Of a stretch of 64,000 nucleotides of DNA, positions 8,059 through 17,199 are shown in pieces (within the stretch, counting starts at the first letter, position 1; each line of letters begins with the position of its first letter). This DNA comes from an uncultured Clostridia bacterium (GTDB lineage: Bacteria; Bacillota; Clostridia; UBA1381; UMGS1253): contig CAKSHP010000006.1 of the NCBI GenBank assembly GCA_934457145.1, positions 1 through 64,000 on the forward strand, read 5' to 3'. The notes under the pieces are model-generated. The model was not told where the DNA came from. It was given only the letters and a program-made list of their open reading frames with translations, and searched no databases. The translations under genes and the position numbers were made by a program.

Positions 8059-8244
8059 ATGAACTCTATTATACACTATTTACTTGTACAAAATCAATAC
8101 CTTTTGCAAATAATTTCATTTCTTTTTAAATTTATCTGCAAATTTATACCCCTAAAACAATTTGCTTTTGATGATTCGCATTCGCCCGAATATCAAAAAT
8201 TCAAAATCGACAAACCTCCGCACATCATTAAACATGAAGTATAG
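8059..8244 (+). pseudogene. N-terminal fragment of a transposase-like ORF
   Basis: 61 codons starting MNSIIHYLLVQNQYLLQIIS and breaking off at a stop after ...PHIIKHEV. It has a proper start, a ribosome binding site and a regulatory hairpin, but it is far too short for a transposase. The N-terminus resembles, from memory, the beginning of DDE transposases seen repeatedly in Clostridia; the exact IS family is uncertain. The fragment meets a second truncated IS, reading the opposite way, about 20 bp downstream, so both lost their 3' parts in one deletion or insertion event. Confidence 0.5.
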
Positions 8245-8264
8245 CATTACTCCGATTATATACC

Positions 8265-8570
8265 TTACATCAAAGCAAGATAGCCTGGGGCTTCTTCACC
8301 GTTTAAAAGCCAAATGTAGTTAATATCCCTTTTGTAAGCCGAGTGTATATTTCTGCTTGAATATTCTCCTTCCATCGCTGCATATATTATTACTTTGAGC
8401 AAGGTTCGGGGAGTGGTTGCACTTTTTCTGCTCAAATGAGAATATGTCCGGTAAAGTACTGTCAAATCCATTTCATCAATTGCTTCCTCAAGCAAACGAA
8501 CACTGTCGTTTTCGGGAATTGTTTTTTCTGCAAATTCTTCTGAAATTAGTAGTTGAATATTTCTTTTCAT
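8265..8570 (-). pseudogene. IS1182-family transposase, N-terminal fragment
   Basis: 101 codons, starting at ATG 8570 behind AAGGAGATT. The sequence includes VRLLEEAIDEMDLTVLY, then TTPRTLLKVIIYAAMEGEYSSR and INYIWLLNGE, which match the N-terminal DUF772 region of IS1182/IS5-like transposases. The frame ends soon after LLNGEEAP, so the DDE catalytic part is missing. TATAAT (minus strand, about 8619-8614) gives it a promoter. This is a dead remnant, abutting the fragment at 8059-8244. Confidence 0.75.
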
Positions 8571-8624
8571 TGTGGTATAATCTCCTTGTGGTGTTATTGT
8601 TTTTTCGCAATTCAATTATACCCA

Positions 8625-8665
8625 AAAAATGAGGACTTTTGCAATTGCAATCGTCCTCATTTTTC
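8625..8665 (-). terminator. Terminator, bidirectional, downstream of htrA
   Basis: AAAAATGAGGAC and GTCCTCATTTTT form a 12-bp stem flanked by A- and T-runs on both strands. It can end transcription of htrA. A second hairpin, GGCTGC/GCAGCC-like (about 8673-8695), may mark the outer end of the IS1182 remnant. Confidence 0.8.
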
Positions 8666-8734
8666 TCTTTTGGCGGCTGCTATTTTGTTACAGCCCCTTT
8701 TCGTTGTCTTTTTTGCCATAATGGTGTTTTTTGC

Positions 8735-10189
8735 TTAGTACGGCAATGTGTTTTGGTTGTTTTGATTATTCTGACTGTTTTGATTTGAAGATGAGCTTTG
8801 CTGAGTTTCTTCACCGAGCGTGAGCATTATATCCATTGTCTGGTCATTTCTTATAATTGTCAGTGTTATCTGGTCGCCGGCTTTGTATTTATCTCTTATA
8901 GCGTTAAGTTCTTCAATTGTTTTAACGTCCTCGCCCTGACATTTGATAACCAAATCGCCTCTTTGGATACCTGCCTGCTTAGCTGCGGAATTTTCGGAAA
9001 GTCCCATTACCAAAATACCTTCCTGAATACCATACTGCTCAGCTTCGGCCTTTGAAATGTCTGTGCCGATAATACCGATTACAGGTCTGCCTTTAACATA
9101 GCCTGAGCTTATTAAGTCTTCGACAATCGGTTTTGCAACGTCGGACGGTATTGCAAAGCTTAAGCCTTCAACACCGGAGGCTGCAAGTTTTGCGCTGTTT
9201 ATGCCGATGACTTCGCCGTAAACATTAACAAGTGCGCCGCCGGAGTTACCGGAGTTGATTGCAGCATCTGTCTGCAAGAGGACAAATGTTTTTCCGTCTA
9301 CCTCGATGGAACGGTTTTTAGCGCTTATAATTCCTTTGGTTACAGTGCCCATAAGCTCCATGCCGAGAGGATTGCCGATAGCAACAACCGACTCGCCGAC
9401 TTCAACGCTGCCCGAGCTGCCGAGCGCAGCGTACGTTAAACCTGTGGCTTCTATTTTTAAAACGGCAAGGTCGGTTTTAGGATCTGTGCCGATAAGCTTT
9501 GCGGTGTATTCATCGTTGGTGTTTAAAATAACGGTTATTTGTTTTGCGCCTTCGATAACATGGTTATTCGTAACGATATAGCCGTCTTCGCTGATTACAA
9601 TACCGCTTCCGCTTGCCTGATATTGCTGGTTCATATTGAAAAATCCTGTTGATTTTTCACCTGTTGATACAATGCCGACAACTGCCGGACCGACTTTTTG
9701 CGCAATCTGCTGAGTCGTGAGCGGAGTTTTGCCGTCGCTTGCAAGAGTTGAAAGCGAGTCGGACACGTCAACGTTCTGGCGGAGTTCATCGGAGTCTTTA
9801 AATACGACAAGGCTTCCGTTTTTGCCTATTTTTGTTCTGTTTGCCAATAAAAATGCACCGAAAGTTGCCGTGCATAAAAAGCACGTTATAACAAAGCTTA
9901 AAAGAACACTTATTAAAATTGGCTTTGCGTTCGGATGTTTCGGCTTTTTTATAACCGGAATAACGGGGGAGTCGGCAGCTTTTTTCGCGCCGTCCGCCTC
10001 GGGAGAAACGCCTGAAAAATGCCAGTTTTCAGCAGGGGTTTCATCTATAACGCTGTTTTGTGCGTTAAAATCATTTTCTTCAAAAACTTTTTCGTTTTCA
10101 AAAGAAGAGGCCTGCGCAGAAAGGTTTTCTTTTCCGGCGTTTGATTCATAATTTTCGTTTTCATTGTTTAAGAATTCTTTGTTATCCAT
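8735..10189 (-). CDS. htrA: HtrA/DegP-like membrane-anchored serine protease with PDZ domain
   Basis: 484 residues. A cytosolic Asn/Glu-rich tail (1-85) is followed by one membrane segment (about 88-115). The trypsin-like domain carries the catalytic triad His210 (TNNHVIEGA), Asp240 (KTDLAVLKI) and Ser316 (INSGNSGGAL). One PDZ domain spans about 370-460, and the Gln/Asn/Ser-rich tail ends in TLPY. It degrades or refolds misfolded exported proteins outside the membrane. It lies 104 bp downstream of a sensor kinase and regulator in the same direction, as in the CssRS-HtrA secretion-stress system, and may have its own promoter in that gap. Confidence 0.95.
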   Translation of the reverse strand: MDNKEFLNNENENYESNAGKENLSAQASSFENEKVFEENDFNAQNSVIDETPAENWHFSGVSPEADGAKKAADSPVIPVIKKPKHPNAKPILISVLLSFVITCFLCTATFGAFLLANRTKIGKNGSLVVFKDSDELRQNVDVSDSLSTLASDGKTPLTTQQIAQKVGPAVVGIVSTGEKSTGFFNMNQQYQASGSGIVISEDGYIVTNNHVIEGAKQITVILNTNDEYTAKLIGTDPKTDLAVLKIEATGLTYAALGSSGSVEVGESVVAIGNPLGMELMGTVTKGIISAKNRSIEVDGKTFVLLQTDAAINSGNSGGALVNVYGEVIGINSAKLAASGVEGLSFAIPSDVAKPIVEDLISSGYVKGRPVIGIIGTDISKAEAEQYGIQEGILVMGLSENSAAKQAGIQRGDLVIKCQGEDVKTIEELNAIRDKYKAGDQITLTIIRNDQTMDIMLTLGEETQQSSSSNQNSQNNQNNQNTLPY

Positions 10190-10293
10190 AATATGTCACC
10201 TCGTAAATTTATATTATAGTTTTTTACGCTACAAGTATATTGTAGCAGATAATATTGAAAACTGTGTGAACAGTTTAGAAACAATGTGAAAAA

Positions 10294-11796
10294 TTATGAT
10301 GATAATTCAAGGGAAAATACAAATGTTGTGCGCCTTTGAGGAGCGGAACCGTTTTCGCCGGCAGGGGTAAGGTCTATGCTTTTTACGGCTATTGTTTCAC
10401 CCTGGAGCGCCAAAAGGTTTTGCACCATGTGAAGGCCGAGTCCCGTACCGATTTTATTATTCCTTGATTTATCTGTTTTATAAAATCTTTCAAATACATG
10501 GTTGATATCTTTTTGTTCAATACCCATGCCGTCATTTGTAATGGCAACGAAAGCTTTGTTTTCCTTTGTGAACACTTTAATATCCAAAACGGTGTTCGGA
10601 TCGGAAAATTTTAAGGCATTGTCCAAAATATTTGTAACAACTCTTGAAATTGCGTCTTTATCGGCATAAACCATTATTTTTTCTGCTGTAAAGTCGATAT
10701 TTACGTCCATGTATTTTTCGTCGAGTGCATCGCCTGACTTGATAACGGAAAGGCGGATAAGCTCGGTTATGTCAAAATTTGATTTTGTTATGGTAAACTG
10801 ACCGAGGCTCATTTTTGAAATGTCTAACATATCTTTAACAAGCCTTGACATTCGTTTTGATTCTCCGTATGCAATGGAGAGATACTCTTTTTGTTTTTCT
10901 TCGCCGGTGATTGTACCGTCTAAGATTTTTTCCAAAAATCCAGAGATTGTTGTTATCGGAGTACGCAGCTCATGAGAAACGTTTGCTATAAAATTTTTTT
11001 GGGTATCGTCTATTTGCTTTAAAGACGATGTCATATAGTTAAACGTTTTTGCAAGTTCGCTTATTTCATCGCTTCCGCTTACGGGAACTCTTGTATCAAA
11101 ATTTCCGGAGGCAATTTCTTTTGCTGCGCGGTTTAAGCTTTTAAGCGGCTTTGACATTTTCTGAGAAGCCATATAAATAAAACATACTGCAAGCAATAAA
11201 ACAATTGTGCTTATAACGATAAACAGCTTTGCGACTGCAAGCTTGTCACGCGCGATATCCGGCATGTCGGTGGTTAGTATAACAACTCCGAACACATCGC
11301 CGTTTTTTTTGATAGGATATGAAAAGATAAGCCGTTTTGACTTAAATATCGAATCGAGCGTGCCGGTTGACTGCGATGCTTTGCCGTTTAATGCATCTTT
11401 TATTTCGTCATGGTCGATAGCTGTTTTGTCGTTTAATTCGATTTGCTGGCTTGCAAAGAATATGTCTCCGTTTTTTTGAGTTATTATAATATCCGATTCG
11501 GAGGCGGTTGCTATGCTTTCAAGATTGATTTTATATATTGAATCGTATGCAGCTTTGTATGTTTCGTCGTAAAGATTTACATATGATGAATTTTCAACAT
11601 ACATTGTATAGGTTAAATCGGAAATCTTCGGTGCAACTTTTTTTAATGCGTCAACTCTTTGATTTTGTGCATACGTACCGAAAAAACCTGTTATAAGAGT
11701 GCCGGTTATAATTGTTGATACAATAAAGACGGATATGGTTATTGCCATTATTTTGCCGAAGATTGTTTTAAAAATTGTTTTCTTCATTTTATGCAC
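10294..11796 (-). CDS. Sensor histidine kinase (CssS/WalK-like architecture)
   Basis: 500 residues. It has a membrane segment at about 16-40, an extracytoplasmic sensor domain of about 145 residues (about 42-187, PDC/Cache-like length), a second segment at 189-210, a HAMP domain, the H-box NVSHELRTPI with phospho-acceptor His275, N-box NILDNALKF, a degenerate G1 (ITNDGMGI) and G2 GTGLGLHMV. G1 has Asn where Asp is usual (IxDNGxG); Asp472-equivalent appears shifted, though ND still offers a carboxylate. The gene begins 3 nt after the regulator stop. With HtrA downstream, a role in protein-quality or envelope-stress sensing is likely. Confidence 0.92.
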   Translation of the reverse strand: MHKMKKTIFKTIFGKIMAITISVFIVSTIITGTLITGFFGTYAQNQRVDALKKVAPKISDLTYTMYVENSSYVNLYDETYKAAYDSIYKINLESIATASESDIIITQKNGDIFFASQQIELNDKTAIDHDEIKDALNGKASQSTGTLDSIFKSKRLIFSYPIKKNGDVFGVVILTTDMPDIARDKLAVAKLFIVISTIVLLLAVCFIYMASQKMSKPLKSLNRAAKEIASGNFDTRVPVSGSDEISELAKTFNYMTSSLKQIDDTQKNFIANVSHELRTPITTISGFLEKILDGTITGEEKQKEYLSIAYGESKRMSRLVKDMLDISKMSLGQFTITKSNFDITELIRLSVIKSGDALDEKYMDVNIDFTAEKIMVYADKDAISRVVTNILDNALKFSDPNTVLDIKVFTKENKAFVAITNDGMGIEQKDINHVFERFYKTDKSRNNKIGTGLGLHMVQNLLALQGETIAVKSIDLTPAGENGSAPQRRTTFVFSLELSS

Positions 11797-11799
11797 CCG

Positions 11800-12489
11800 T
11801 TACTGTTTTGCTTCAAAAACATAGCCGACTCTGTGTTTGGTTTTAAGCTGCCAGCCGTCTTCATGACCTTCAAGCTTTTCACGCAGACGCTTAACATGAA
11901 CATCGACCGTGCGCGATTCTCCGCAGTAGTTAAAGCCCCAAACCTGCTCTAAAAGCTGTTCTCTTGTGTAGACCTGATTTTTGTGTACGCATAAGAAGAA
12001 CAAAAGCTCAAGCTCGCGCGGCGGAATATCTATTGTTTTTCCGGAGAGCTTTAATTCGTAGTTGGTCATGTTTATATATAAATTAGGAAAACTTACTTCT
12101 TTAACCTCTTCTTCTGTTTTCGGCTCAAAGCGGCGGAGCACTGCTTTTATTCTTGCTAAAAGCTCTTTGCTTTCAAACGGCTTTGACATATAGTCGTCGG
12201 CTCCGAGTTCAAGCCCCAAAACAGTGTCAAAAGTGTCGCCTTTGGCAGTGAGCATAATAATCGGAACGTTGCTTGTGCGCCGTATTTCGCGGCACACCTG
12301 AAGACCGTCGACCTTGGGCATCATAATATCCAAAAGCACGATGTTTGGCGAATATGTTTTAAATTCTTCAATTGCCTCAACGCCGTCGTTTGCAATACAG
12401 GTGTCATATCCTTCTTTTTCAAGACAGAGCCTTATAAGCTCGCAGATATTTTTGTCATCATCAACAATAAGAACTTTTGTGTTTTGCAT
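11800..12489 (-). CDS. OmpR-family response regulator
   Basis: 229 residues. The receiver domain has acidic residues in VDDDKN, phospho-acceptor Asp54 in VLLDIMMPKVDG, Thr in MLTAKGD and Lys in MSKPF. The winged-helix output domain is at about 130-227, with TVDVHVKRLREKLE and RVGYVFE. It is the first gene of the regulator-kinase-HtrA group. A TATAAT -10 box lies on the minus strand at about 12547-12542, in the 250-bp region shared with the divergent proB promoter. Confidence 0.95.
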   Translation of the reverse strand: MQNTKVLIVDDDKNICELIRLCLEKEGYDTCIANDGVEAIEEFKTYSPNIVLLDIMMPKVDGLQVCREIRRTSNVPIIMLTAKGDTFDTVLGLELGADDYMSKPFESKELLARIKAVLRRFEPKTEEEVKEVSFPNLYINMTNYELKLSGKTIDIPPRELELLFFLCVHKNQVYTREQLLEQVWGFNYCGESRTVDVHVKRLREKLEGHEDGWQLKTKHRVGYVFEAKQ

Positions 12490-12661
12490 ATGTAGGTCCC
12501 CCTTAAACTGTTTTTTTGTTTTTGTCTCTCACTGACGTTATTATAGCACACATGTCTTAAATAATAAAGCAAATTTTGTGAAATTTTTTGTGAATATTTT
12601 GTGTACGCCTGTACAAAGCAGAGCAAAAAAGCGAAATTTGAATAAAATTATAAAGTTTTGC

Positions 12662-12690
12662 TTTACATTGGGGCTAAAAAATAATATAAT
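12662..12690 (+). promoter_or_regulatory. Promoter of proBA
   Basis: TTTACA (12662-12667) and TATAAT (12685-12690) with a 17-bp spacer. Transcription would start near 12697, about 43 nt before the proB start, leaving no room for a T-box or riboswitch. Confidence 0.8.
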
Positions 12691-12739
12691 AAATATTATA
12701 CTGTTATACGGCTTTTTTTACTTGAAGGGTGGTTTTTTT

Positions 12740-13525
12740 GTGTTTAAAGGTTTTAAAGATGCCGCAAGAATTGTGTTTAAAGTTGGCAGCTCAACTCTTA
12801 CATATGACAACGGCAAACTTAATATAAGAAAAATCGAGGCGCTTGTGAGGGTTTTGTGTGACCTTAGAAATTCGGGAAAAGATATTATACTGGTTTCTTC
12901 AGGAGCTGTGAGCGTCGGGGTGTCGAAAATCGGAAAAAACGGCAGACCTAAGGCACTTCCGCACAAACAGGCTATGGCGGCGATAGGGCAGTGTGAGCTG
13001 ATGTATTTATATGATAAGCTTTTCGGAGAATATCATAACACTGTGGCGCAAATTCTTTTAACTCCTGACGTTATAAGCGATCCGCAAAGAAAGCAAAATG
13101 CGCAAAATACATTTGAAACGCTTATGGAATACGGAGTTATACCTGTGGTTAACGAAAATGATACCGTTGCAACACAGGAACTTGAATTCGGCGACAACGA
13201 CACGCTTTCGGCAATGGTTGCAAAAATCGTCGGAGCGGATGCGCTTGTGATTTTAAGCGATATAGACGGACTGTTTGACAAAAATCCAAAAGACCACGCA
13301 GACGCAAAACTGATAGAAGTTGTAGAAAAAATTACCGATGATATAAAAGCGCTTGCCGGCGGAGCAGGCTCGCAGCACGGAACCGGAGGAATGATAACAA
13401 AGCTTTCGGCGGCAGAGCTTGCAACAGAAGCCGGAATAGATATGGCAATAATTAACGGTGAAAATCCGCAGGCGATTTATGATTTGATTGACGGGAAATC
13501 GGTTGGAACGGTGTTTTTGGCATAA
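12740..13525 (+). CDS. proB: Glutamate 5-kinase
   Basis: 261 residues from GTG at 12740, which follows GAAGGGTGG; upstream in-frame codons lie within the promoter region and are not coding. The amino-acid-kinase fold shows RIVFKVGSSTLT at the N-terminus, LVSSGAVSVG, VVNENDTVAT, FGDNDTLSAMVA, LSDIDGLF and the GTGGMITKLSAA segment. It phosphorylates glutamate for proline synthesis. The C-terminal PUA domain of enterobacterial ProB is absent, as in many clostridial enzymes. proA follows after 28 bp. Confidence 0.95.
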   Translation: MFKGFKDAARIVFKVGSSTLTYDNGKLNIRKIEALVRVLCDLRNSGKDIILVSSGAVSVGVSKIGKNGRPKALPHKQAMAAIGQCELMYLYDKLFGEYHNTVAQILLTPDVISDPQRKQNAQNTFETLMEYGVIPVVNENDTVATQELEFGDNDTLSAMVAKIVGADALVILSDIDGLFDKNPKDHADAKLIEVVEKITDDIKALAGGAGSQHGTGGMITKLSAAELATEAGIDMAIINGENPQAIYDLIDGKSVGTVFLA

Positions 13526-13553
13526 ATGCGAAAAGCGGGAGGAAGGAAAGAAT

Positions 13554-14801
13554 ATGTTTGATTTATTAAAAACGGCACAGGCGGCAAAAGACGCGCAGTA
13601 TTTTCTTGCTGCGGCTGATACAAAAATGAAAAACACAGCGCTTGTAAATATTGCAAAGGCGCTTTTGGAAAATGCAGACTATATTATAGAAAAAAACGAA
13701 ACAGATATAAAAAACGCAAGGGCAAAAAATATTTCCGGGGCAATGTGCGACAGACTACTTTTAACAAAAGAAAGAATTAAAAAAATTGCCGAGGGCGTTA
13801 TAAAGGTGAGCGAGCTTGATGATCCGATAGGCGAGATAATTAACACTAAAAAACGTCCGAACGGACTCTACATAGGAAAAAAGAGAGTGCCGATAGGCGT
13901 TATAGGAATTATATACGAAGCAAGACCGAACGTTACAGTTGATGCGGCGGCGCTTTGCTTAAAATCGTCGAACGCTGTTATTTTAAGAGGCGGCAGCGAG
14001 GCGATAGAAACCAATATGGCGCTTATAGATATTATGCGAAATGCTCTGGAAAAATCGAACATGGACAAAGACTGCATCTGCTTTGTGTCGGACACTTCAA
14101 GAGAGATTGCTAAAAACATGATGAAATTAAACGGTTATATAGACGTTTTAATTCCGCGCGGCGGCGCCGGGCTTATAAAATCGGTTGTTGAAAATGCGAC
14201 CGTTCCGGTTATAGAGACTGCGGCGGGCAATTGCCATGTGTATGTAAACGAGTATGCGGATTTGAAAATGGCAACAAACATAATAGTTAATGCAAAGGTC
14301 AGCCGTCCGGCGGTGTGCAATGCGGCGGAGAGTCTTTTGATTGATGAAAGCATTGCAAAAAGTTATTTGCCGCAGATTAAAAAGGTGCTTGAAGATAACA
14401 AGGTTGAACTTCGTGGATGTGAAAAATGCCTTGAAATCTGCCCCGATATGAAAAAGGCGGCTGAGGAAGATTTTTATAAAGAATACAACGACTATATTAT
14501 GTCGGTTAAAATTGTGAGAAATATTGACGAGGCTATAAGGCATATAAATAAATATAACACAAAACATTCCGAAGCCATAGTAACTCAAAACTATGATGCG
14601 GCGCAGATGTTTTTAGACCGTATTGACGCTGCGGCTGTGTATGTTAATGCGTCAACGCGCTTTACGGACGGCTTTGAGTTCGGTTTCGGAGCGGAGATAG
14701 GCATAAGCACTCAAAAAATTCACGCAAGAGGGCCTATGGGCTTAAACGAGCTGACGACTGTAAAATATGTTATATGCGGTAACGGACAAATACGTATATA
14801 G
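13554..14801 (+). CDS. proA: Gamma-glutamyl phosphate reductase
   Basis: 415 residues from ATG 13554, preceded by GGGAGGAAGG. The aldehyde-dehydrogenase fold is shown by GVIGIIYEARPNVTVDAAALC, LRGGSEAIETN, VIETAAGNCHVYV and the catalytic Cys in SRPAVCNAAESLL. EIGISTQKIHARGPMGLNEL is the conserved C-terminal block. It reduces gamma-glutamyl phosphate to glutamate-5-semialdehyde, the second step of proline synthesis, and is co-transcribed with proB. Confidence 0.97.
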   Translation: MFDLLKTAQAAKDAQYFLAAADTKMKNTALVNIAKALLENADYIIEKNETDIKNARAKNISGAMCDRLLLTKERIKKIAEGVIKVSELDDPIGEIINTKKRPNGLYIGKKRVPIGVIGIIYEARPNVTVDAAALCLKSSNAVILRGGSEAIETNMALIDIMRNALEKSNMDKDCICFVSDTSREIAKNMMKLNGYIDVLIPRGGAGLIKSVVENATVPVIETAAGNCHVYVNEYADLKMATNIIVNAKVSRPAVCNAAESLLIDESIAKSYLPQIKKVLEDNKVELRGCEKCLEICPDMKKAAEEDFYKEYNDYIMSVKIVRNIDEAIRHINKYNTKHSEAIVTQNYDAAQMFLDRIDAAAVYVNASTRFTDGFEFGFGAEIGISTQKIHARGPMGLNELTTVKYVICGNGQIRI

Positions 14802-14844
14802 CTAAAAAAAGCCTATATTTATTTTAGAAAGGAAATAGAAAACA

Positions 14845-15921
14845 ATGAGTAAAAAAACAGTGGCCGTGATTTTCGGAGGGCAGTCGTCGGAGCATGAAAT
14901 TTCAAGAATTTCGGCTTCGTCGGTTATAAGAAATTTAAATAAAGAAAAATATGACGTGATCACAATCGGCATAACAAAAAACGGCGAGTGGTATTTATAT
15001 TCGGGAGATATTGAAAAAATCGAAAGCGGAGAATGGCAAGACGATGAGAAAAATTTGAAAAAAGCCGTTGTATCGCCTTCGGCGGCGGACAAGGGAATTA
15101 TCGTTTTTGACGATGAAAAAAGCTTTCATATACAAAAAACAGACGTATTTTTCCCGGTGCTGCACGGAATGTATGGCGAGGACGGAACAATTCAGGGGCT
15201 TTTTGAGATGTCGTCCGTGCCGTATGTAGGGTGCGGAGTTTTGGCGTCAAGCGTTGCAATGAATAAAATATATGCTAAAATAATTTTTGAAAACGCAGGT
15301 CTTGTTCAGGCGGACTGGACAGCCGTTTACAAAAAGGAATTTTCCGATATGGACGCTTGTCTGGAGAGAGTTGAAAAAAAGCTCGGATATCCCGTGTATG
15401 TTAAGCCGGCAAACGCCGGAAGCTCGGTCGGAATATCGAGAGCAACAAATAAAGACGAACTGAAAGATGCGCTTTTGCTTGCATCAGAGCACGATCGTCA
15501 GATTGTTGTTGAACAGGAGGTTTCGGGCAGAGAGGTTGAATGCAGCGTGCTCGGAGGGGACACGGTGCGTGCGGCGGAAGTCGGAGAGATTGTGGCGCCC
15601 GGGAGCGGTTTTTATGATTACGATGAAAAATATAAAAAACAGACTACAAAGCTGATTATTCCCGCAAAGCTTGACGATAAAACCTATCAAAAGGTGAGAA
15701 GCGATGCGGTTAAGGCATTTTGCGCGATAGACGGAGCGGGAATTTCAAGAGTTGACTTTTTTGTTCGCAGCTCAGACGGCGAAGTTGTGATAAATGAAAT
15801 AAACACTATGCCGGGATTTACGTCAATCAGCATGTATCCCAAGCTTTGGCAGGCGGCAGGCAAGGAATATGAAAATCTTTTGGACGATATGATAAATCTG
15901 GCATTCGAAAGAAAAAAATAA
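14845..15921 (+). CDS. ddl: D-alanine--D-alanine ligase
   Basis: 358 residues. The N-terminus VAVIFGGQSSEHEIS is the family signature. The ATP-grasp core has FPVLHGMYGEDGTIQG, VKPANAGSSVGISRA, VEQEVSGREVECSVLG and the metal-binding VINEINTMPGFTSISMYP. It joins two D-alanines for the peptidoglycan stem peptide. The Phe-Tyr-type motif region (GSGFYDYDEKY) indicates a D-Ala-D-Ala rather than a D-Ala-D-Lac ligase. It lies 43 bp after proA with AGAAAGGAAA as ribosome binding site, and is followed by murI. Confidence 0.96.
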   Translation: MSKKTVAVIFGGQSSEHEISRISASSVIRNLNKEKYDVITIGITKNGEWYLYSGDIEKIESGEWQDDEKNLKKAVVSPSAADKGIIVFDDEKSFHIQKTDVFFPVLHGMYGEDGTIQGLFEMSSVPYVGCGVLASSVAMNKIYAKIIFENAGLVQADWTAVYKKEFSDMDACLERVEKKLGYPVYVKPANAGSSVGISRATNKDELKDALLLASEHDRQIVVEQEVSGREVECSVLGGDTVRAAEVGEIVAPGSGFYDYDEKYKKQTTKLIIPAKLDDKTYQKVRSDAVKAFCAIDGAGISRVDFFVRSSDGEVVINEINTMPGFTSISMYPKLWQAAGKEYENLLDDMINLAFERKK

Positions 15922-15953
15922 ATTGAAACAGCATAAAGGCTACGGAGGTTTAA

Positions 15954-16766
15954 ATGAACGATAAAGCGATCGGAATATTTGATTCGGGACTCGGCGGACT
16001 TACATGCGTTAAAGAGGTTATAAGGCTTTTGCCGCATGAAAATATTATTTATTTCGGCGACACGGGGCGTCTGCCTTACGGTTCGCGTTCGCCGCAGACT
16101 CTTTATAAATATGTAACGCAGGATATCCGGTTTTTAAAACAGTTTGACATAAAAATGATTGCAATAGCCTGCGGCACGGCAAGCACCGTTGTTTTGCCGG
16201 AAATGGAGGCAGGAGATGTCGGCATACCTATGACGGGTGTGGTTGAAGAAGCGGCAAGAGAAGCAGTCAGGGAAAGCAAAAACAAAAAAATAGGAGTTAT
16301 TGCAACACAGGCAACTGTGCAAAGCGGCGCTTTTGAAAGAAGAATAAAAGCGTTTTGTTCCGATGCGGAGGTTTTCAGCGCAGCGTGTCCGATGTTTGTG
16401 CCGCTTGTTGAAAACGGTTATGCCGACACCGAGGTTTCAAACATAATTGCAAAAGAATATTTAGAGCCGCTCAAAAAAGAAGGTGTTGACACTTTGATAC
16501 TCGGCTGCACGCATTACCCTCTTTTGACAAAAACAATAAAAAATATAATGGGAGAAGATGTTTTTCTTATAAGCTCGGGTGAGCAGATGGCAAGATACAT
16601 AAAAAATTATCTGCAAAAAAATGATATGCTGTCTTCAAAAAAGAAAGACGGAAGCTGCAACTATTATGTAAGCGATACGACGGACGGGTTTGAAAAGCTC
16701 GGAAGCCTGTTTTTGGGCAGAGAGATTAAAGGATTGGTGAAACGGATTGACATTGAAAAATACTAA
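15954..16766 (+). CDS. murI: Glutamate racemase
   Basis: 270 residues. IGIFDSGLGGLTCVKE carries the N-terminal Asp-Ser pair, IACGTAST the first catalytic Cys and LILGCTHYPLL the second Cys-Thr-His. It makes D-glutamate for peptidoglycan. The ATG at 15954 follows CGGAGGTTTAA, 33 bp after ddl. The final residues overlap the start of the DUF1934 gene. Confidence 0.96.
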   Translation: MNDKAIGIFDSGLGGLTCVKEVIRLLPHENIIYFGDTGRLPYGSRSPQTLYKYVTQDIRFLKQFDIKMIAIACGTASTVVLPEMEAGDVGIPMTGVVEEAAREAVRESKNKKIGVIATQATVQSGAFERRIKAFCSDAEVFSAACPMFVPLVENGYADTEVSNIIAKEYLEPLKKEGVDTLILGCTHYPLLTKTIKNIMGEDVFLISSGEQMARYIKNYLQKNDMLSSKKKDGSCNYYVSDTTDGFEKLGSLFLGREIKGLVKRIDIEKY

Positions 16767-17199
16767 TGCAAAAATTCGCGTTAAATCGCATATTATAACC
16801 GACGGAGAGGGCATGGATTTTGAAACCGTCACCGACGGAAATTTTTATTTAAAAAACGGAAAGTATTATGTTATGTATGAAGAAAAAGACATGCTGCGGG
16901 ATTTCGGCAGATGCATAACAACAGTTAAATGCGATTTAAATACCGTTTATATGAAAAGAAACGGCGCAATCGGCACAAATCTTGAATTTGAAAAAAACAA
17001 GACAAACAGAAGTACATATAAATTTGAAATGGGAGTTATAGTTTTGGAAACCTATACAAAAGAGGTGGAAATTTCGCTTTGCGAGAGCGGAGGAAAAATT
17101 AACCTTGAATACGATATTGACATAGGCGGCCAGAAAAGCTATAATAAAGTTGAGATTTCGGTTGAAGCGTCAGAAATTAAGGGGGATAAAAATGGCTGA
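16747..17199 (+). CDS. DUF1934 (YwiB-like) beta-barrel protein
   Basis: About 150 residues. The start is probably TTG at 16747 or 16753, inside the end of murI. The pattern AKIRVKSHIITDGEGMDFETVTDG, then YYVMYEEKDM, then GVIVLETYTKEVEISLCESG, fits DUF1934, a small calycin-like barrel of unknown function. It overlaps argS by 8 bp. A ywiB-argS pairing is conserved in Bacillus and Clostridia, which supports the call. Function not established. Confidence 0.82.
   Translation: MTLKNTNAKIRVKSHIITDGEGMDFETVTDGNFYLKNGKYYVMYEEKDMLRDFGRCITTVKCDLNTVYMKRNGAIGTNLEFEKNKTNRSTYKFEMGVIVLETYTKEVEISLCESGGKINLEYDIDIGGQKSYNKVEISVEASEIKGDKNG

Noticed and set aside
12578..12739. Longer proB frame
   Set aside because: It would run through the proB promoter; the GTG at 12740 has a ribosome binding site and fits the family start.
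17100..17191. T-box in front of argS or proB
   Set aside because: No AGGGTGGNACCGCG-like T-box sequence; argS overlaps the previous gene, and proB has a leader of only about 43 nt.
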